25,197 nt of DNA from an uncultured Parabacteroides sp. (lineage in GTDB: Bacteria; Bacteroidota; Bacteroidia; Bacteroidales; Tannerellaceae), in assembly GCA_947074335.1 (NCBI GenBank), contig CAMTPG010000003.1, forward strand, positions 1-25,197, read 5' to 3'. A model generated the notes under the pieces. The model was not told the DNA's origin. It saw nothing but the letters and a program-made list of their open reading frames with translations, and made no database searches. Of the stretch, positions 8,674 to 17,172 are shown in pieces (the first letter of the stretch is position 1; every line of letters begins with the position of its first letter). The position numbers and the translations under genes were made by a program.

Positions 8674-8713
8674 CTGTAAAAAAACTGGACACTGGTGTAA
8701 AATAATTGGACAC
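8674..8713 (-). promoter_or_regulatory. Tandem enhancer-binding sites upstream of the permease sigma-54 promoter
   Basis: Two 19-bp sites again 21 bp apart. On the minus strand the distal site (8695-8713) is GTGTCCAATTATTTTACAC and the proximal site (8674-8692) is GTGTCCAGTTTTTTTACAG. The proximal edge is 54 bp from the sigma-54 box, exactly as in the block at 6213-6252. All four sites start with GTGTC. The proximal site of the ATPase block (read on the plus strand) and the distal site here share CAATTATTT as their spacer. Confidence 0.75.
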
Positions 8714-8718
8714 TTTAT

Positions 8719-8752
8719 ACCAGAAACGGAAGAACTCCGTAGAATCCTTCCG
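8719..8752 (-). terminator. Possible weak terminator of the BspA-like gene
   Basis: The minus strand shows CGGAAG and CTTCCG (8747-8752 with 8727-8732) separated by 14 nt and followed by TTTCTGG. The stem is only 6 bp and the T-tract is poor. An alternative ACGGA/TCCGT pairing competes. It lies 30 bp past the stop at 8783. Confidence 0.3.
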
Positions 8753-8782
8753 CTCCTGTATAATCTGATTCAAAATTGGTGA

Positions 8783-11700
8783 TTATTTCACAATCACTTT
8801 GAATGTTTCGGTACGCTGATCCGGATAAACAACCCAAACGATATAAATACCTGCGTTATTCACCGGAATTGAAGTATAGGATGAAACAGATTCGGAAATC
8901 GCACAAACACGTCCGGAAAGATCCATCACACGAATTTGTTTTATATCCTGACCCGGTTTCACCAAAATCGTTTTATCGCCGGTTATTACTTTCGTCAGTC
9001 CATCGTAAACTGCATCTATACCGGTTGAGATATCGTCGTCACCGCCGCCGCCATTGCCACCGCCGCTTCCGCCGCCGTTATCGCCACTGCTGCCGGTTTT
9101 ACCCAGTTCGCAAATAATGGTGGTATCATCTTCCAGCTTATCCAGGATGTAAGTATTATTTATTAAAGCAACACCCACATTATTTACATTTAAAGATTTC
9201 AGATAGCAACCTGCATTCGGAGTAACCACAACCTTCAGTTCATGACCGGCCGGGAAAAGGAATGAACCTTCGCTGGTTACGGTATACAGATAACTTTGAT
9301 CATTATCATCATCATCATAACCCAATGTCATCGAACCCATATCGGGTGTGATTTTCGCTGTTACGGTTTTAGAAACTGTCAATGTCCAGAGATAATTGGT
9401 GCGTGATGCAGCGCGTGTTTGGACAGCTACCTGATCGCGATGAATGGTTTCGCTCAGTTCATTGCGTGGTGAATAAACCAAATATTGCGTACCCTCTTCA
9501 TTATCAAACAGCGTCATTGCAGCATCGCCGTTTAATGCACCTTCGGGCAAATACATATGATGCAAACCCTGACTGTCTTTAAAATCATGATCGCGATAAA
9601 TCACGGCCAGTTCATTGTATGCTTCGGAAACATCCACCAGCACCAGTCCGGTTAAATCTGCATCCGCTTTGGTAACCCCGTTTTGGGCTGCTACAGGCAT
9701 CAGTTTTACCCGGTCAATTAAAGGTTTTGCATCCATCACGCCGGTATTGGTTACAATAATACGGGTGATTTCAGGCAATTCAATGATTTTTTCATCATCT
9801 TCTTTGTGCAAAGCAAACAAGAAAGGTGCTTCCGAATATAATGTATGCAGATTATCAGCTCCGGCAAATGTTCGCTCTGCAGGATAAACCGGTTTGATAA
9901 TCGGTTTGATAATGGGTTCCATATCATTTTTGAGTGTCGACGCAGTCGCATAATCATAAGCATCTTTCATATAAATCTTATTCACACCCGAACCGGCAAA
10001 CAATTCATCACCGAAAGATTCGGTTGAATTAAAAATGCTTGCTTCGGTCAGCGCTGTTGTTCCGGCAAAAGCCAGATCTTTAATATATGCTGCACGAATC
10101 AGGGCATTGTCCTGCAAGGTTAAGGCTTTACAATTGTAGAATGCTTTCTCACCAATACCGATGCAACGGGCCAGTTCATCATCAGCCACACGTTCAAGTG
10201 CAATTGCATTCAGAAATGCAGAATCACCGATCAAATAACCGGTCTCACCATTTACGGCAGGCATGCCGGCCATAAATTGCAACGTTTCTATATCCTTAAA
10301 CGCTATTTCGGGTACATTTTTCCAGCGATGCACATCGGCTGTGGTCAGCGACGGAATGTAACTGAAAGCCTGCGTGGTAATACCATTTGTGGTATGCCCT
10401 GTTTTTATCCAGTTTTCGTCGACATAACCTGACAGATTTGTAAACGACTCACTCAGTTTATCATTGATCGCGGTAAATCCTTTATCCAGTTCGGTTTCGA
10501 TTTTATTGCTGATAATACCACCCAGAACAGGAATCTTATTCAGAAAATCAAGCTCGCCCATGATTTTACTGATTGCCGTTTCCTGATTTGTTTCAATGTG
10601 GTTGGTTAAAATACCATCCAGCTTGGTGATCGACTGAATAATCTGCTCTTTTACGCCGGTAAACAGTTCATCATGCGGAAACTCAACAGTTTCATCAAAA
10701 TAAACCAGTGTCAGTGCCGGATTATCGGCAAATGTGGTTGCATTGTATTTATCCCATTCGCCAATCGTAATATCTTTAAGCGCTGTCTTCGCAAAACTGC
10801 GCGTTTTCATTTTCGAGAACAGCGGCTGATCCAATCCTTCGAGTGCCGTACAATTTTCGAATGCATTATCGGCGATGATAACACCAAACGGATTTAACAA
10901 CACCGAACCCTGTTTGATTTCGCCGGCAGGTTTAACGCCTGCATATTTAATAGTCTCAATCCCTTTAAATGATGCCGACGGCACAACCAGCCATTCGGTA
11001 ACATCGACAATTGCATTTGGCACCTTTCCGTAAATCGAAGCAGCTATCGTTTGCGGCTTCAGTGAAACAAAGGCAGCCAGTTTGGCAATTGTTTTTTCAT
11101 TAAACGGATCGTCACCCCATATAATTGTGGTCGGTGCCGTTACTGTAATCTGTTTTACACCTTCGGTAAAGGCTCTGTCTCCCACACGCAGACAAAGAGG
11201 TGATAATTTAATTTCGTCGGCATAACAATCCTTAAAGGCCTGTGTAGGTACATGCATCCATTCGAAAATATGAATCAAGGGGCGATCATTTTCCGGACCA
11301 CCGAAAGCTGTATTGTCCTTATCAAACAATAATTTAGTTACATGATTTACTCCGAAACCGGTAATTCCCTGAATCAGACCGGTAAAGGTTGTACCGTTAA
11401 GAGCCGTGAGATTTAAAGGATTAGGCACCTGAAAATCGAGCGCATTGAGAATCGTGGTCGAAGCCTTATCGTATGCAGCATTGAGCGATTGTCCGATTGA
11501 GGTAAGATTATTCAGCCATTGCGCTGTTTCTTTATAGGTTGGCAAATCAAATACCAGCATCGATCCGGCCAGACGCACATCTTTCACGGCATTACCAAAC
11601 GCATTAGCACCCACTTTTAATACCGGTCCCTGCACAGTGAGTCGTTTCAGCGAAGCCGCTTTATCATCTGTACGGGCAAACGCATCCTCGCCTACATTCA

Positions 11701-14413
11701 CACAAAGCAACGGAATAGAGAAGTCAGAATAACCCTCTGTATTCAGAAAAGCACGATTGCCTACCGAAAGACAATAAGGCATAAAATGCGGAATTCCGCC
11801 GAAATCTTTAAAATCAACTTCCCGGAATGCTTCGTTCGGGATAAAGAACCATTCATCAAAATTGAAGGATGTACCTTTTGTTGCACTCAGATAAGCCGCT
11901 TTAACAAAACTATTTACTGTAGGTGTTTTAATTTCGATAGAAGCCAGCAGCGCCGACAATTGTTGCAACAGGCGCGTAGCCTCATTTATATCTGTCGATT
12001 CCGATTTCAGAGTAGTCATCGAACCCAGTGCTTTCAACAACTCTGCCAGCCGCTCAAAATCAATATCCGGCAACTGGATTGAACTGCCCAGCGCACCCAG
12101 CTGATTCAATATATCGTTAAACTGAATGGCGTATAAAAGAGTAGCTGCCGAGAATTTATACTCTTCAAGCGAACAATCCGCAAACGCAGTAGCTGCCGGA
12201 GTGGCCGGACCTTCTGCCAAAACGGTTTTAAGCGCCGAACCGGCAAACGCCTTTTCGCCGATTTCGTGCACAAACAGCGGGAAGCGAATGTGTGTCAGCT
12301 TCGTACCGGCAAAGGCCTCTTTTCCGATTGTAGGGAAAAGTTTATTGATATCGAGTCCTTTGATCAGACTACTCAACGCATTATTCAGATTCTCATCCAG
12401 AGGGATATAACCCGAGCTTAGCACACGCAGCAAAATGCTGTTGATGGTTTCGCCGGCCGTACTCATCATCAGTTGCGCGGCACCCAGTTCTACCGGCAGC
12501 GAGTAAGAAGAGAGATCTGTTCCGCGGAAAGCGCCGTCGCCTACCGACAACAGATAAGCCGGCATCGTAATATCGGCCATTGCTTTACTCAGTCCGCTCA
12601 CTCCGTCGAATGTATACGCCGGCATGAAATACCAGGCCGACAGATCCAGTTTCGCTTTACTGTCGGGCATTTCATTGAAATACAGACCTATCGATTTACC
12701 CATATTCTGACCATTAAACAGCGCAAAAATATCCTCGGTATTTATACCCAGTAAGCCCAACAGATCGAAACCGCCCAATAATTCGGCAAAAGCATCATTC
12801 ACCGACGAACCGGCACCGGCCAGATTTACGCCGTACAGCATGGAGTTGGCTGTAAATTTCAGCGTTTCGAGTGCTGTACATCCGCCAAAAATCGCTTCGC
12901 CTGTTTCGATTGTACGTGCCGGAGCGGCATTGCCGTCTACATATACCTCTTTGAGTGTGGTGATGTCTGAAAAAGCACCATCACCTATTTTATTACAGAA
13001 TAAAGGCAAGGTGATATTTTCAAGTTTTGTTCCGCTAAAAGCATTCTCGCCGATGGCGGGTTTCGAGAAGATATCGATTCCCAGCAGATCCAGCAAAGAA
13101 AGCAGACCGCTAAGCCATGTAGTTTCTGTTGCATCTTTAAGCAGATTGTTTGTGCCCAGTGTAACAGGCAGCACATTACGACCGGCATATTCTGAATCTT
13201 TTAATTTTATGGCCTCGAGCGAAGTACCGTAAAATGCCTTTTTATCGATAAAAAGCAATTTGCTGTCATCAACTATGATTCGTTTTAATTTCTTAAAGTT
13301 AGAAGATTTGAGCGAACTGAATGCATTTTCGGGAATAAAATACCAGTCGGAAAGATCAAATTCTTCCAGATTGGGATAGTATACAAATTGATTTTTCAGA
13401 TATTGAGCCACATATTTGGGATCAGAAATCAGTACATCTTTCATTAATGCCGATTGTATATCCGAAAATTTTACCGTCAAAGTTTTGAGATTAACATCGA
13501 TCGGCTCAGGTTGCTGAAATGCAAGAGGAGTAAATTGCCAGTTATTTCCTGCTTCAATTTTCCGGTTATTCGGATTTACAAGTACCATCTCCGGATTGCT
13601 GTCTAAAAATGCATCATCTTCGATATAACAAGTTACCTTTGACTCGTTTACTTTTAATGTTTGAAGTGTCGGAATGTTGGCAAAAGCATATTGGGGAATT
13701 ACACTAACGCCGCTTACTCCCAGCGAAGGTAAAATAGTAAACGATGTAAGCCGTGTATTTTTAAATGCTCCTTCACCCAGGCTAAAAGTAAGAGAAGCAT
13801 TATATTCGAAACCGGTTAACGATTTACAGTTTTCGAAGGCGTATGCGCCAACAGTGCTGATTGTACCAAAAATATCAGAACCAAGAGTAAGTGTACCGGC
13901 TAATTTTTCGCAATCTCTGAATGCGTAATCTTCGATATACTTCAGATTATTAAAACCCGTGATCGTAGTTAACCCGGTGCATCCTTCAAAAGCAGAAACT
14001 CCCACATGTGTATAGATACCGGACAATTCGAGTTTTTGCAATTTCGCGCTGTTTTTCAGGAAATTATCGGGGATACGTCCTTGATTAGCCCTATCCGTAA
14101 AACGAGCATCATTCAGATATAAATCAGTAAAATGAAAGTAAGAACCGGGTTTAAAGAAGGATGTTATTGTAAGTACCTGACTCTGGCTTAAATATGCATA
14201 TGATTTAATATAAGACCCCGAAACCAGAGTCGTTATCTCCAGCCTGGTCCACTGACTGGTTTTATACTTATCGGGAATCAATATTGCCTCTCCCGAATCC
14301 AGATCTTTCACTTTGACCGTAGAAACCCCGTCATCACTATATGTAACACCATACCCTGCCGTTATACCCACCGTAAATAGCAGCAACATAAAACATAACA
14401 ATTTCCTTTTCAT
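8783..14413 (-). CDS. Very large BspA-like leucine-rich repeat secreted protein
   Basis: 1876 residues. A signal peptide (MKRKLLCFMLLLFTVGITAG) is followed by many BspA/LRR_5-type repeats of the form IGDxAFxGCTxLxxxxLP (for example VGVSAFEGCTGLTTI, IGENAFSGTKLENITLPLF, IGEKAFYNCKAL). A motif [DE]xxxW-x-x-x-P-x-x-AF recurs six times near residues 358, 593, 856, 1053, 1142 and 1365. Most copies are preceded by a non-repeat insert, several of them helix-rich, that breaks the LRR solenoid. After about 1650 comes a beta-rich domain ending LNVNNVGVALINNTYILDKL, then a Gly/Asp linker near 1775-1795. The last 75 residues resemble a type IX secretion sorting domain (IRVMDLSGRV, NAGIYIVWV, FKVIVK). BspA proteins act in adhesion and host or matrix binding; a surface role here is inferred. 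The longest gene in the window. Confidence 0.88.
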   Translation of the reverse strand: MKRKLLCFMLLLFTVGITAGYGVTYSDDGVSTVKVKDLDSGEAILIPDKYKTSQWTRLEITTLVSGSYIKSYAYLSQSQVLTITSFFKPGSYFHFTDLYLNDARFTDRANQGRIPDNFLKNSAKLQKLELSGIYTHVGVSAFEGCTGLTTITGFNNLKYIEDYAFRDCEKLAGTLTLGSDIFGTISTVGAYAFENCKSLTGFEYNASLTFSLGEGAFKNTRLTSFTILPSLGVSGVSVIPQYAFANIPTLQTLKVNESKVTCYIEDDAFLDSNPEMVLVNPNNRKIEAGNNWQFTPLAFQQPEPIDVNLKTLTVKFSDIQSALMKDVLISDPKYVAQYLKNQFVYYPNLEEFDLSDWYFIPENAFSSLKSSNFKKLKRIIVDDSKLLFIDKKAFYGTSLEAIKLKDSEYAGRNVLPVTLGTNNLLKDATETTWLSGLLSLLDLLGIDIFSKPAIGENAFSGTKLENITLPLFCNKIGDGAFSDITTLKEVYVDGNAAPARTIETGEAIFGGCTALETLKFTANSMLYGVNLAGAGSSVNDAFAELLGGFDLLGLLGINTEDIFALFNGQNMGKSIGLYFNEMPDSKAKLDLSAWYFMPAYTFDGVSGLSKAMADITMPAYLLSVGDGAFRGTDLSSYSLPVELGAAQLMMSTAGETINSILLRVLSSGYIPLDENLNNALSSLIKGLDINKLFPTIGKEAFAGTKLTHIRFPLFVHEIGEKAFAGSALKTVLAEGPATPAATAFADCSLEEYKFSAATLLYAIQFNDILNQLGALGSSIQLPDIDFERLAELLKALGSMTTLKSESTDINEATRLLQQLSALLASIEIKTPTVNSFVKAAYLSATKGTSFNFDEWFFIPNEAFREVDFKDFGGIPHFMPYCLSVGNRAFLNTEGYSDFSIPLLCVNVGEDAFARTDDKAASLKRLTVQGPVLKVGANAFGNAVKDVRLAGSMLVFDLPTYKETAQWLNNLTSIGQSLNAAYDKASTTILNALDFQVPNPLNLTALNGTTFTGLIQGITGFGVNHVTKLLFDKDNTAFGGPENDRPLIHIFEWMHVPTQAFKDCYADEIKLSPLCLRVGDRAFTEGVKQITVTAPTTIIWGDDPFNEKTIAKLAAFVSLKPQTIAASIYGKVPNAIVDVTEWLVVPSASFKGIETIKYAGVKPAGEIKQGSVLLNPFGVIIADNAFENCTALEGLDQPLFSKMKTRSFAKTALKDITIGEWDKYNATTFADNPALTLVYFDETVEFPHDELFTGVKEQIIQSITKLDGILTNHIETNQETAISKIMGELDFLNKIPVLGGIISNKIETELDKGFTAINDKLSESFTNLSGYVDENWIKTGHTTNGITTQAFSYIPSLTTADVHRWKNVPEIAFKDIETLQFMAGMPAVNGETGYLIGDSAFLNAIALERVADDELARCIGIGEKAFYNCKALTLQDNALIRAAYIKDLAFAGTTALTEASIFNSTESFGDELFAGSGVNKIYMKDAYDYATASTLKNDMEPIIKPIIKPVYPAERTFAGADNLHTLYSEAPFLFALHKEDDEKIIELPEITRIIVTNTGVMDAKPLIDRVKLMPVAAQNGVTKADADLTGLVLVDVSEAYNELAVIYRDHDFKDSQGLHHMYLPEGALNGDAAMTLFDNEEGTQYLVYSPRNELSETIHRDQVAVQTRAASRTNYLWTLTVSKTVTAKITPDMGSMTLGYDDDDNDQSYLYTVTSEGSFLFPAGHELKVVVTPNAGCYLKSLNVNNVGVALINNTYILDKLEDDTTIICELGKTGSSGDNGGGSGGGNGGGGDDDISTGIDAVYDGLTKVITGDKTILVKPGQDIKQIRVMDLSGRVCAISESVSSYTSIPVNNAGIYIVWVVYPDQRTETFKVIVK

Positions 14414-14539
14414 AATACATTTAATTTAATGAATTTGTACAATATATTTATCCTATACATTTTCCATTTTTAATTGGAAAACAAAATCATGTCATAAAAT
14501 CATATATTCGGTTAACAAAAACATATTCCATTATATTGA

Positions 14540-14570
14540 CAAATATAATTTATTTTTTAATATATACAAG
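14540..14570 (-). promoter_or_regulatory. Bacteroides-type promoter of the BspA-like gene
   Basis: The minus strand has CTTG (14567-14570), 19 bp, then TATATTTG (14540-14547). The -7 element is a full match; the -33 has TTG but not the first T. The leader would be about 120 nt. The rest of the 14414-14678 gap is AT-rich with no other recognisable feature. Confidence 0.6.
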
Positions 14571-14678
14571 TTAAATAGTCTAAATTAACAACATCTGACT
14601 ATAAAACTCGCAAAATACAATAAAGGAGGCTTTAAGTATTGCTATTCAGTTCATTCCGAAATATACCTTTCAGCATTC

Positions 14679-15014
14679 TCATTTCGTAAACAATCCCATC
14701 AGTAATGTGCCCAGCAACAAAACCAGCAGTACAATCACAATGCCCAGAAAAAGCATAATCCACTTCAGCAGCTGAAAAATACGCGCCAGATGTTCGTTTG
14801 AGACTCTGCATTCCTGCTGAATGAGATTTAATGCCGCCGATGATACCAGAAAAAAATCATCTATCCACCCGATAACAGGAATATCAGGGATCAGATCGAA
14901 AGGAAGAACAGCATAAATCACAGATGCTGCCAACCAGATCCAGGCGCCGATTCGTTTTCCCGCATAAACAGATTGTACCGGCTTTTCTTTAGGAGTTTGT
15001 TTTATAATTTCCAT
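14679..15014 (-). CDS. DUF1232 (YkvA-like) small membrane protein
   Basis: 111 residues. The DUF1232 core is at 27-53: a hydrophobic start (IWLAASVIYAVLPFDLIPD) followed by IPVIGWIDDFFL, the family's signature pattern. A strong transmembrane helix lies at about 84-108, before a short LFTK tail. The family is widespread and its biochemical role is unknown; a structural or membrane-associated role is possible. It stands alone, 265 bp upstream of the BspA-like gene, and no promoter with both elements is clear. A near match, GTATTTTG, lies upstream on the minus strand. Confidence 0.88.
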   Translation of the reverse strand: MEIIKQTPKEKPVQSVYAGKRIGAWIWLAASVIYAVLPFDLIPDIPVIGWIDDFFLVSSAALNLIQQECRVSNEHLARIFQLLKWIMLFLGIVIVLLVLLLGTLLMGLFTK

Positions 15015-15542
15015 ACAGAATTATTTGTATTGCAATATTCAAAAAAAATCAGGAATTTACAAAATACGAATGTATTATTTTCGATTATTCGTCTAATCTT
15101 ATTGTAAGATTTATCAATAGATTATTCTTAGATAACCATCTACGACAAATTGGATACCCATGAAAACAAAATTTCATAACGATGAAATTAGAATTTCACT
15201 GCGATGAAATTGAAATCCCACTACCATGAAAATTTCACCGTTGATTATCAATTATTTATAATTCTTCGGTATTTCAAATTACTTATTGTCTGCTTTTATA
15301 CATATTGTATAGAATTATTTATTATTTATCGCGAATCGGAGTTTGCTTTATTCCGTCGTTTATTATAAATCGGGAATGGCTGTTAAATAGCTGAAAACAG
15401 TGTATAATTTCTGCTATGCCTGTTGGTATTATTTCTGCATTTTCAGTTTAGAGCTATCTGTAAATCGGGATATCCGCATGCTATAAAAACTATTTATCCA
15501 AAATTTATAGTTGTATCTTATAAAAAAGAATTTTAAGATATC
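15015..15542. other. AT-rich intergenic region between divergent genes
   Basis: A gap between the minus-strand DUF1232 gene and the plus-strand thioesterase. It holds the 22-bp repeat block at 15159-15240. In the remaining roughly 300 bp (15241-15542) no gene, RNA or clear terminator is seen, only short AT-rich palindromes such as AAGATATCTT near 15535. Confidence 0.6.
15159..15240. repeat. Tandem 22-bp palindromic repeats (3.7 copies)
   Basis: Units at 15159-15180, 15181-15202, 15203-15224 and a shorter one at 15225-15240. Unit 2 contains GATGAAATTAGAATTTCACT. Each unit carries ATGAAA and a roughly complementary TTTCA(T/C), so each can fold on itself. The copies diverge in the centre and in the 3-4 nt joining them (AAC, TGC, TAC). 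Confidence 0.75.
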
Positions 15543-15573
15543 TTTGTTAAAAAACAGAGAAACTCTATATTTG
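15543..15573 (+). promoter_or_regulatory. Bacteroides-type promoter of the thioesterase-GNAT genes
   Basis: TTTG (15543-15546), 19 bp, TATATTTG (15566-15573): full consensus match. The expected transcript start near 15580 leaves about 22 nt before ATG 15602 but only about 10 nt before ATG 15590, favouring the second start. Confidence 0.8.
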
Positions 15574-15601
15574 CCTTTTCTCATTTCAAATGCTTATTTT
15601 T

Positions 15602-16024
15602 ATGGATGCAACAGAACAAACTGCACGAAAAATGTATATCGAACAGGCTATCCAGGTTAAAACTTACGATACCGATTATATGCAGATTGTAAGCAATACT
15701 GTTTATGTGAAATGGTTCGAAGATCTGCGTATGGCCATACTGGACCGGTATTTTCCGCTGGAGGAGATGATGAAAGCAGGCAATACACCGATACTGGCGG
15801 AAACTTATATTAAATATATACGGCCGGTAACGTTGAAAAATAAACTGACCGGCAAGGCCTGGATTTCCGAAATAGACCGTAGTAAATGGGTGGCCGGATT
15901 CGAAATCGAAGAGCATGGTATAATTTATTGCGAAGGCCGACAAACGGGTTATTATTATAATATTGAGACAAAACGCCCGGTACGTTTTCCGGCCGATTTT
16001 CTGGCCTATTATCATACTTTGTAA
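15602..16024 (+). CDS. Acyl-CoA thioesterase, hotdog fold (4HBT/YbgC-like)
   Basis: 140 residues from ATG 15602 (MDATEQ); four extra residues result if ATG 15590 is used. The YbgC/FadM-type signature is near the N-terminus: YDTDYMQIVSNTVYVKWFED (22-41), with the catalytic-type Asp in DTD followed by the conserved Tyr-x-x-W-F-E helix and R43. The central strand region (ETYIKYIRPVTLKNKLTGKA) and length fit single-domain hotdog enzymes. These hydrolyse acyl-CoA thioesters in the cytoplasm; the acyl group is not predictable. The next gene starts 10 bp after the stop, so they are co-transcribed. A strong promoter precedes it. Confidence 0.9.
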   Translation: MDATEQTARKMYIEQAIQVKTYDTDYMQIVSNTVYVKWFEDLRMAILDRYFPLEEMMKAGNTPILAETYIKYIRPVTLKNKLTGKAWISEIDRSKWVAGFEIEEHGIIYCEGRQTGYYYNIETKRPVRFPADFLAYYHTL

Positions 16025-16034
16025 ATTCTGATTT

Positions 16035-17138
16035 ATGCAAACAGATATACTATCCTTTCGTAAAGCAACACCTGCCGATTTTGATGCCATCTGGGAAATC
16101 CTGCTCATGGCTAAAGCGCAAATGAAGCGTTTAAACAGCACGCAGTGGAGCGAAGATTATCCTTCGCGCGAACTGATTGAGGCGGATATTGAATCGGGCG
16201 AAGCTTACCTGCTCTGCGAACCCTCGGGGATTATAGCCTACGGTGTAGTTTCCGCAAAAGAGGAACCGGCCTATAATCAGATCAAAGATAAATGGAGCAA
16301 TGATCTTCCTTATATTGTGGTACATCGGATGGCTGTAAGCGATCGATATAAGAAGCAGGGCATGGCACGTCGCTTCATGGAACAGGCTGAACAGGTAGCT
16401 CGCAGCCGGGGCATTTCTAATTTCAGGGTAGATACCAAATATGATAATCTGTATATGCAGCAGCTGCTCAAAAAAACGGGATTCCGGTATGTGGGCGAAG
16501 TGATTTATCGGGAAGATCAGTTTCGGGATGCTTTCGAGAAAACGATTCTGCCCGAACGACTGACTTTCGGGCCCGGGGGATTCACGCTTCGTGAAGTAAC
16601 CTGCGAAGATGCCGAAACCATTTTCAGAGCAGTTGATCAGTATCGCGACGATTTACGCACCTGGTTGCCTTTTGTGGATCGCATTCAGGATGCGAATACC
16701 GAGAAATTGTTTATCATCCACCTGCTGAAGACTCCGTACAAAACACGCAATCTGGTTTTTCTGATCGAAAAAGGAGATGAATTTTGCGGACTGATCGGCA
16801 TCGCATCTTCGGATGTTCTCAATCACCGGCTGGAGTTGGGTTACTGGCTGCTTCCGCCCTGGCGCGGCAAAGGACTCATTACCGGAGCTGTTGCTTTTTT
16901 ATGCCGGATGGCTTTCGAAAAGAGACAAATTAACCGTATTCAGATTCGTTGTGCCGTGGCAAACCAGACCAGCAATGCCGTGCCGCTGCGATTGGGCTTT
17001 ACGGCCGAAGGCATTGAACGCGACGGCGAACTGCTGGCTTCGGGCGAATATACGGATATCCGGGTTTACAGCCTGCTGAAAAAAGAATGGGAAGCGCTGA
17101 AAACGGAATTTCCCAAATTCGGATCTGATCCGGAGTAA
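16035..17138 (+). CDS. Two-domain GNAT acetyltransferase
   Basis: 367 residues made of two different GNAT domains. The first (about 5-165) starts LSFRKATPADFDAIWEIL and has the acetyl-CoA loop YKKQGMARRFM near 104-114, then KKTGFRYVGEV. The second (about 185-350) starts FTLREVTCEDAETIFRAVDQ, resembles RimJ/RimL-type enzymes and has WRGKGLITGAVAF near 275-287 and LRLGFTAEGIERDGEL. Each half is about the size of a complete single-domain enzyme. RimJ/RimL relatives acetylate protein N-termini or small amines; the substrates here are unknown. It lies 10 bp after the thioesterase and 34 bp before the AlaX gene, in one apparent transcript. Confidence 0.9.
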   Translation: MQTDILSFRKATPADFDAIWEILLMAKAQMKRLNSTQWSEDYPSRELIEADIESGEAYLLCEPSGIIAYGVVSAKEEPAYNQIKDKWSNDLPYIVVHRMAVSDRYKKQGMARRFMEQAEQVARSRGISNFRVDTKYDNLYMQQLLKKTGFRYVGEVIYREDQFRDAFEKTILPERLTFGPGGFTLREVTCEDAETIFRAVDQYRDDLRTWLPFVDRIQDANTEKLFIIHLLKTPYKTRNLVFLIEKGDEFCGLIGIASSDVLNHRLELGYWLLPPWRGKGLITGAVAFLCRMAFEKRQINRIQIRCAVANQTSNAVPLRLGFTAEGIERDGELLASGEYTDIRVYSLLKKEWEALKTEFPKFGSDPE

Positions 17139-17172
17139 AACAAAAACGAATTTATCATCGAAAATAATAAAA

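Noticed and set aside
15159..15240. CRISPR array
   Set aside because: Units of 22 bp abut with only 3-4 variable bases between them, there are no spacers of 25-40 bp, and no cas genes are nearby.
15581..16141. Long antisense open frame opposite the thioesterase gene (186 codons)
   Set aside because: It lies mostly opposite a well-supported gene in an operon, has no recognisable domain and no promoter. It is a reading-frame shadow.
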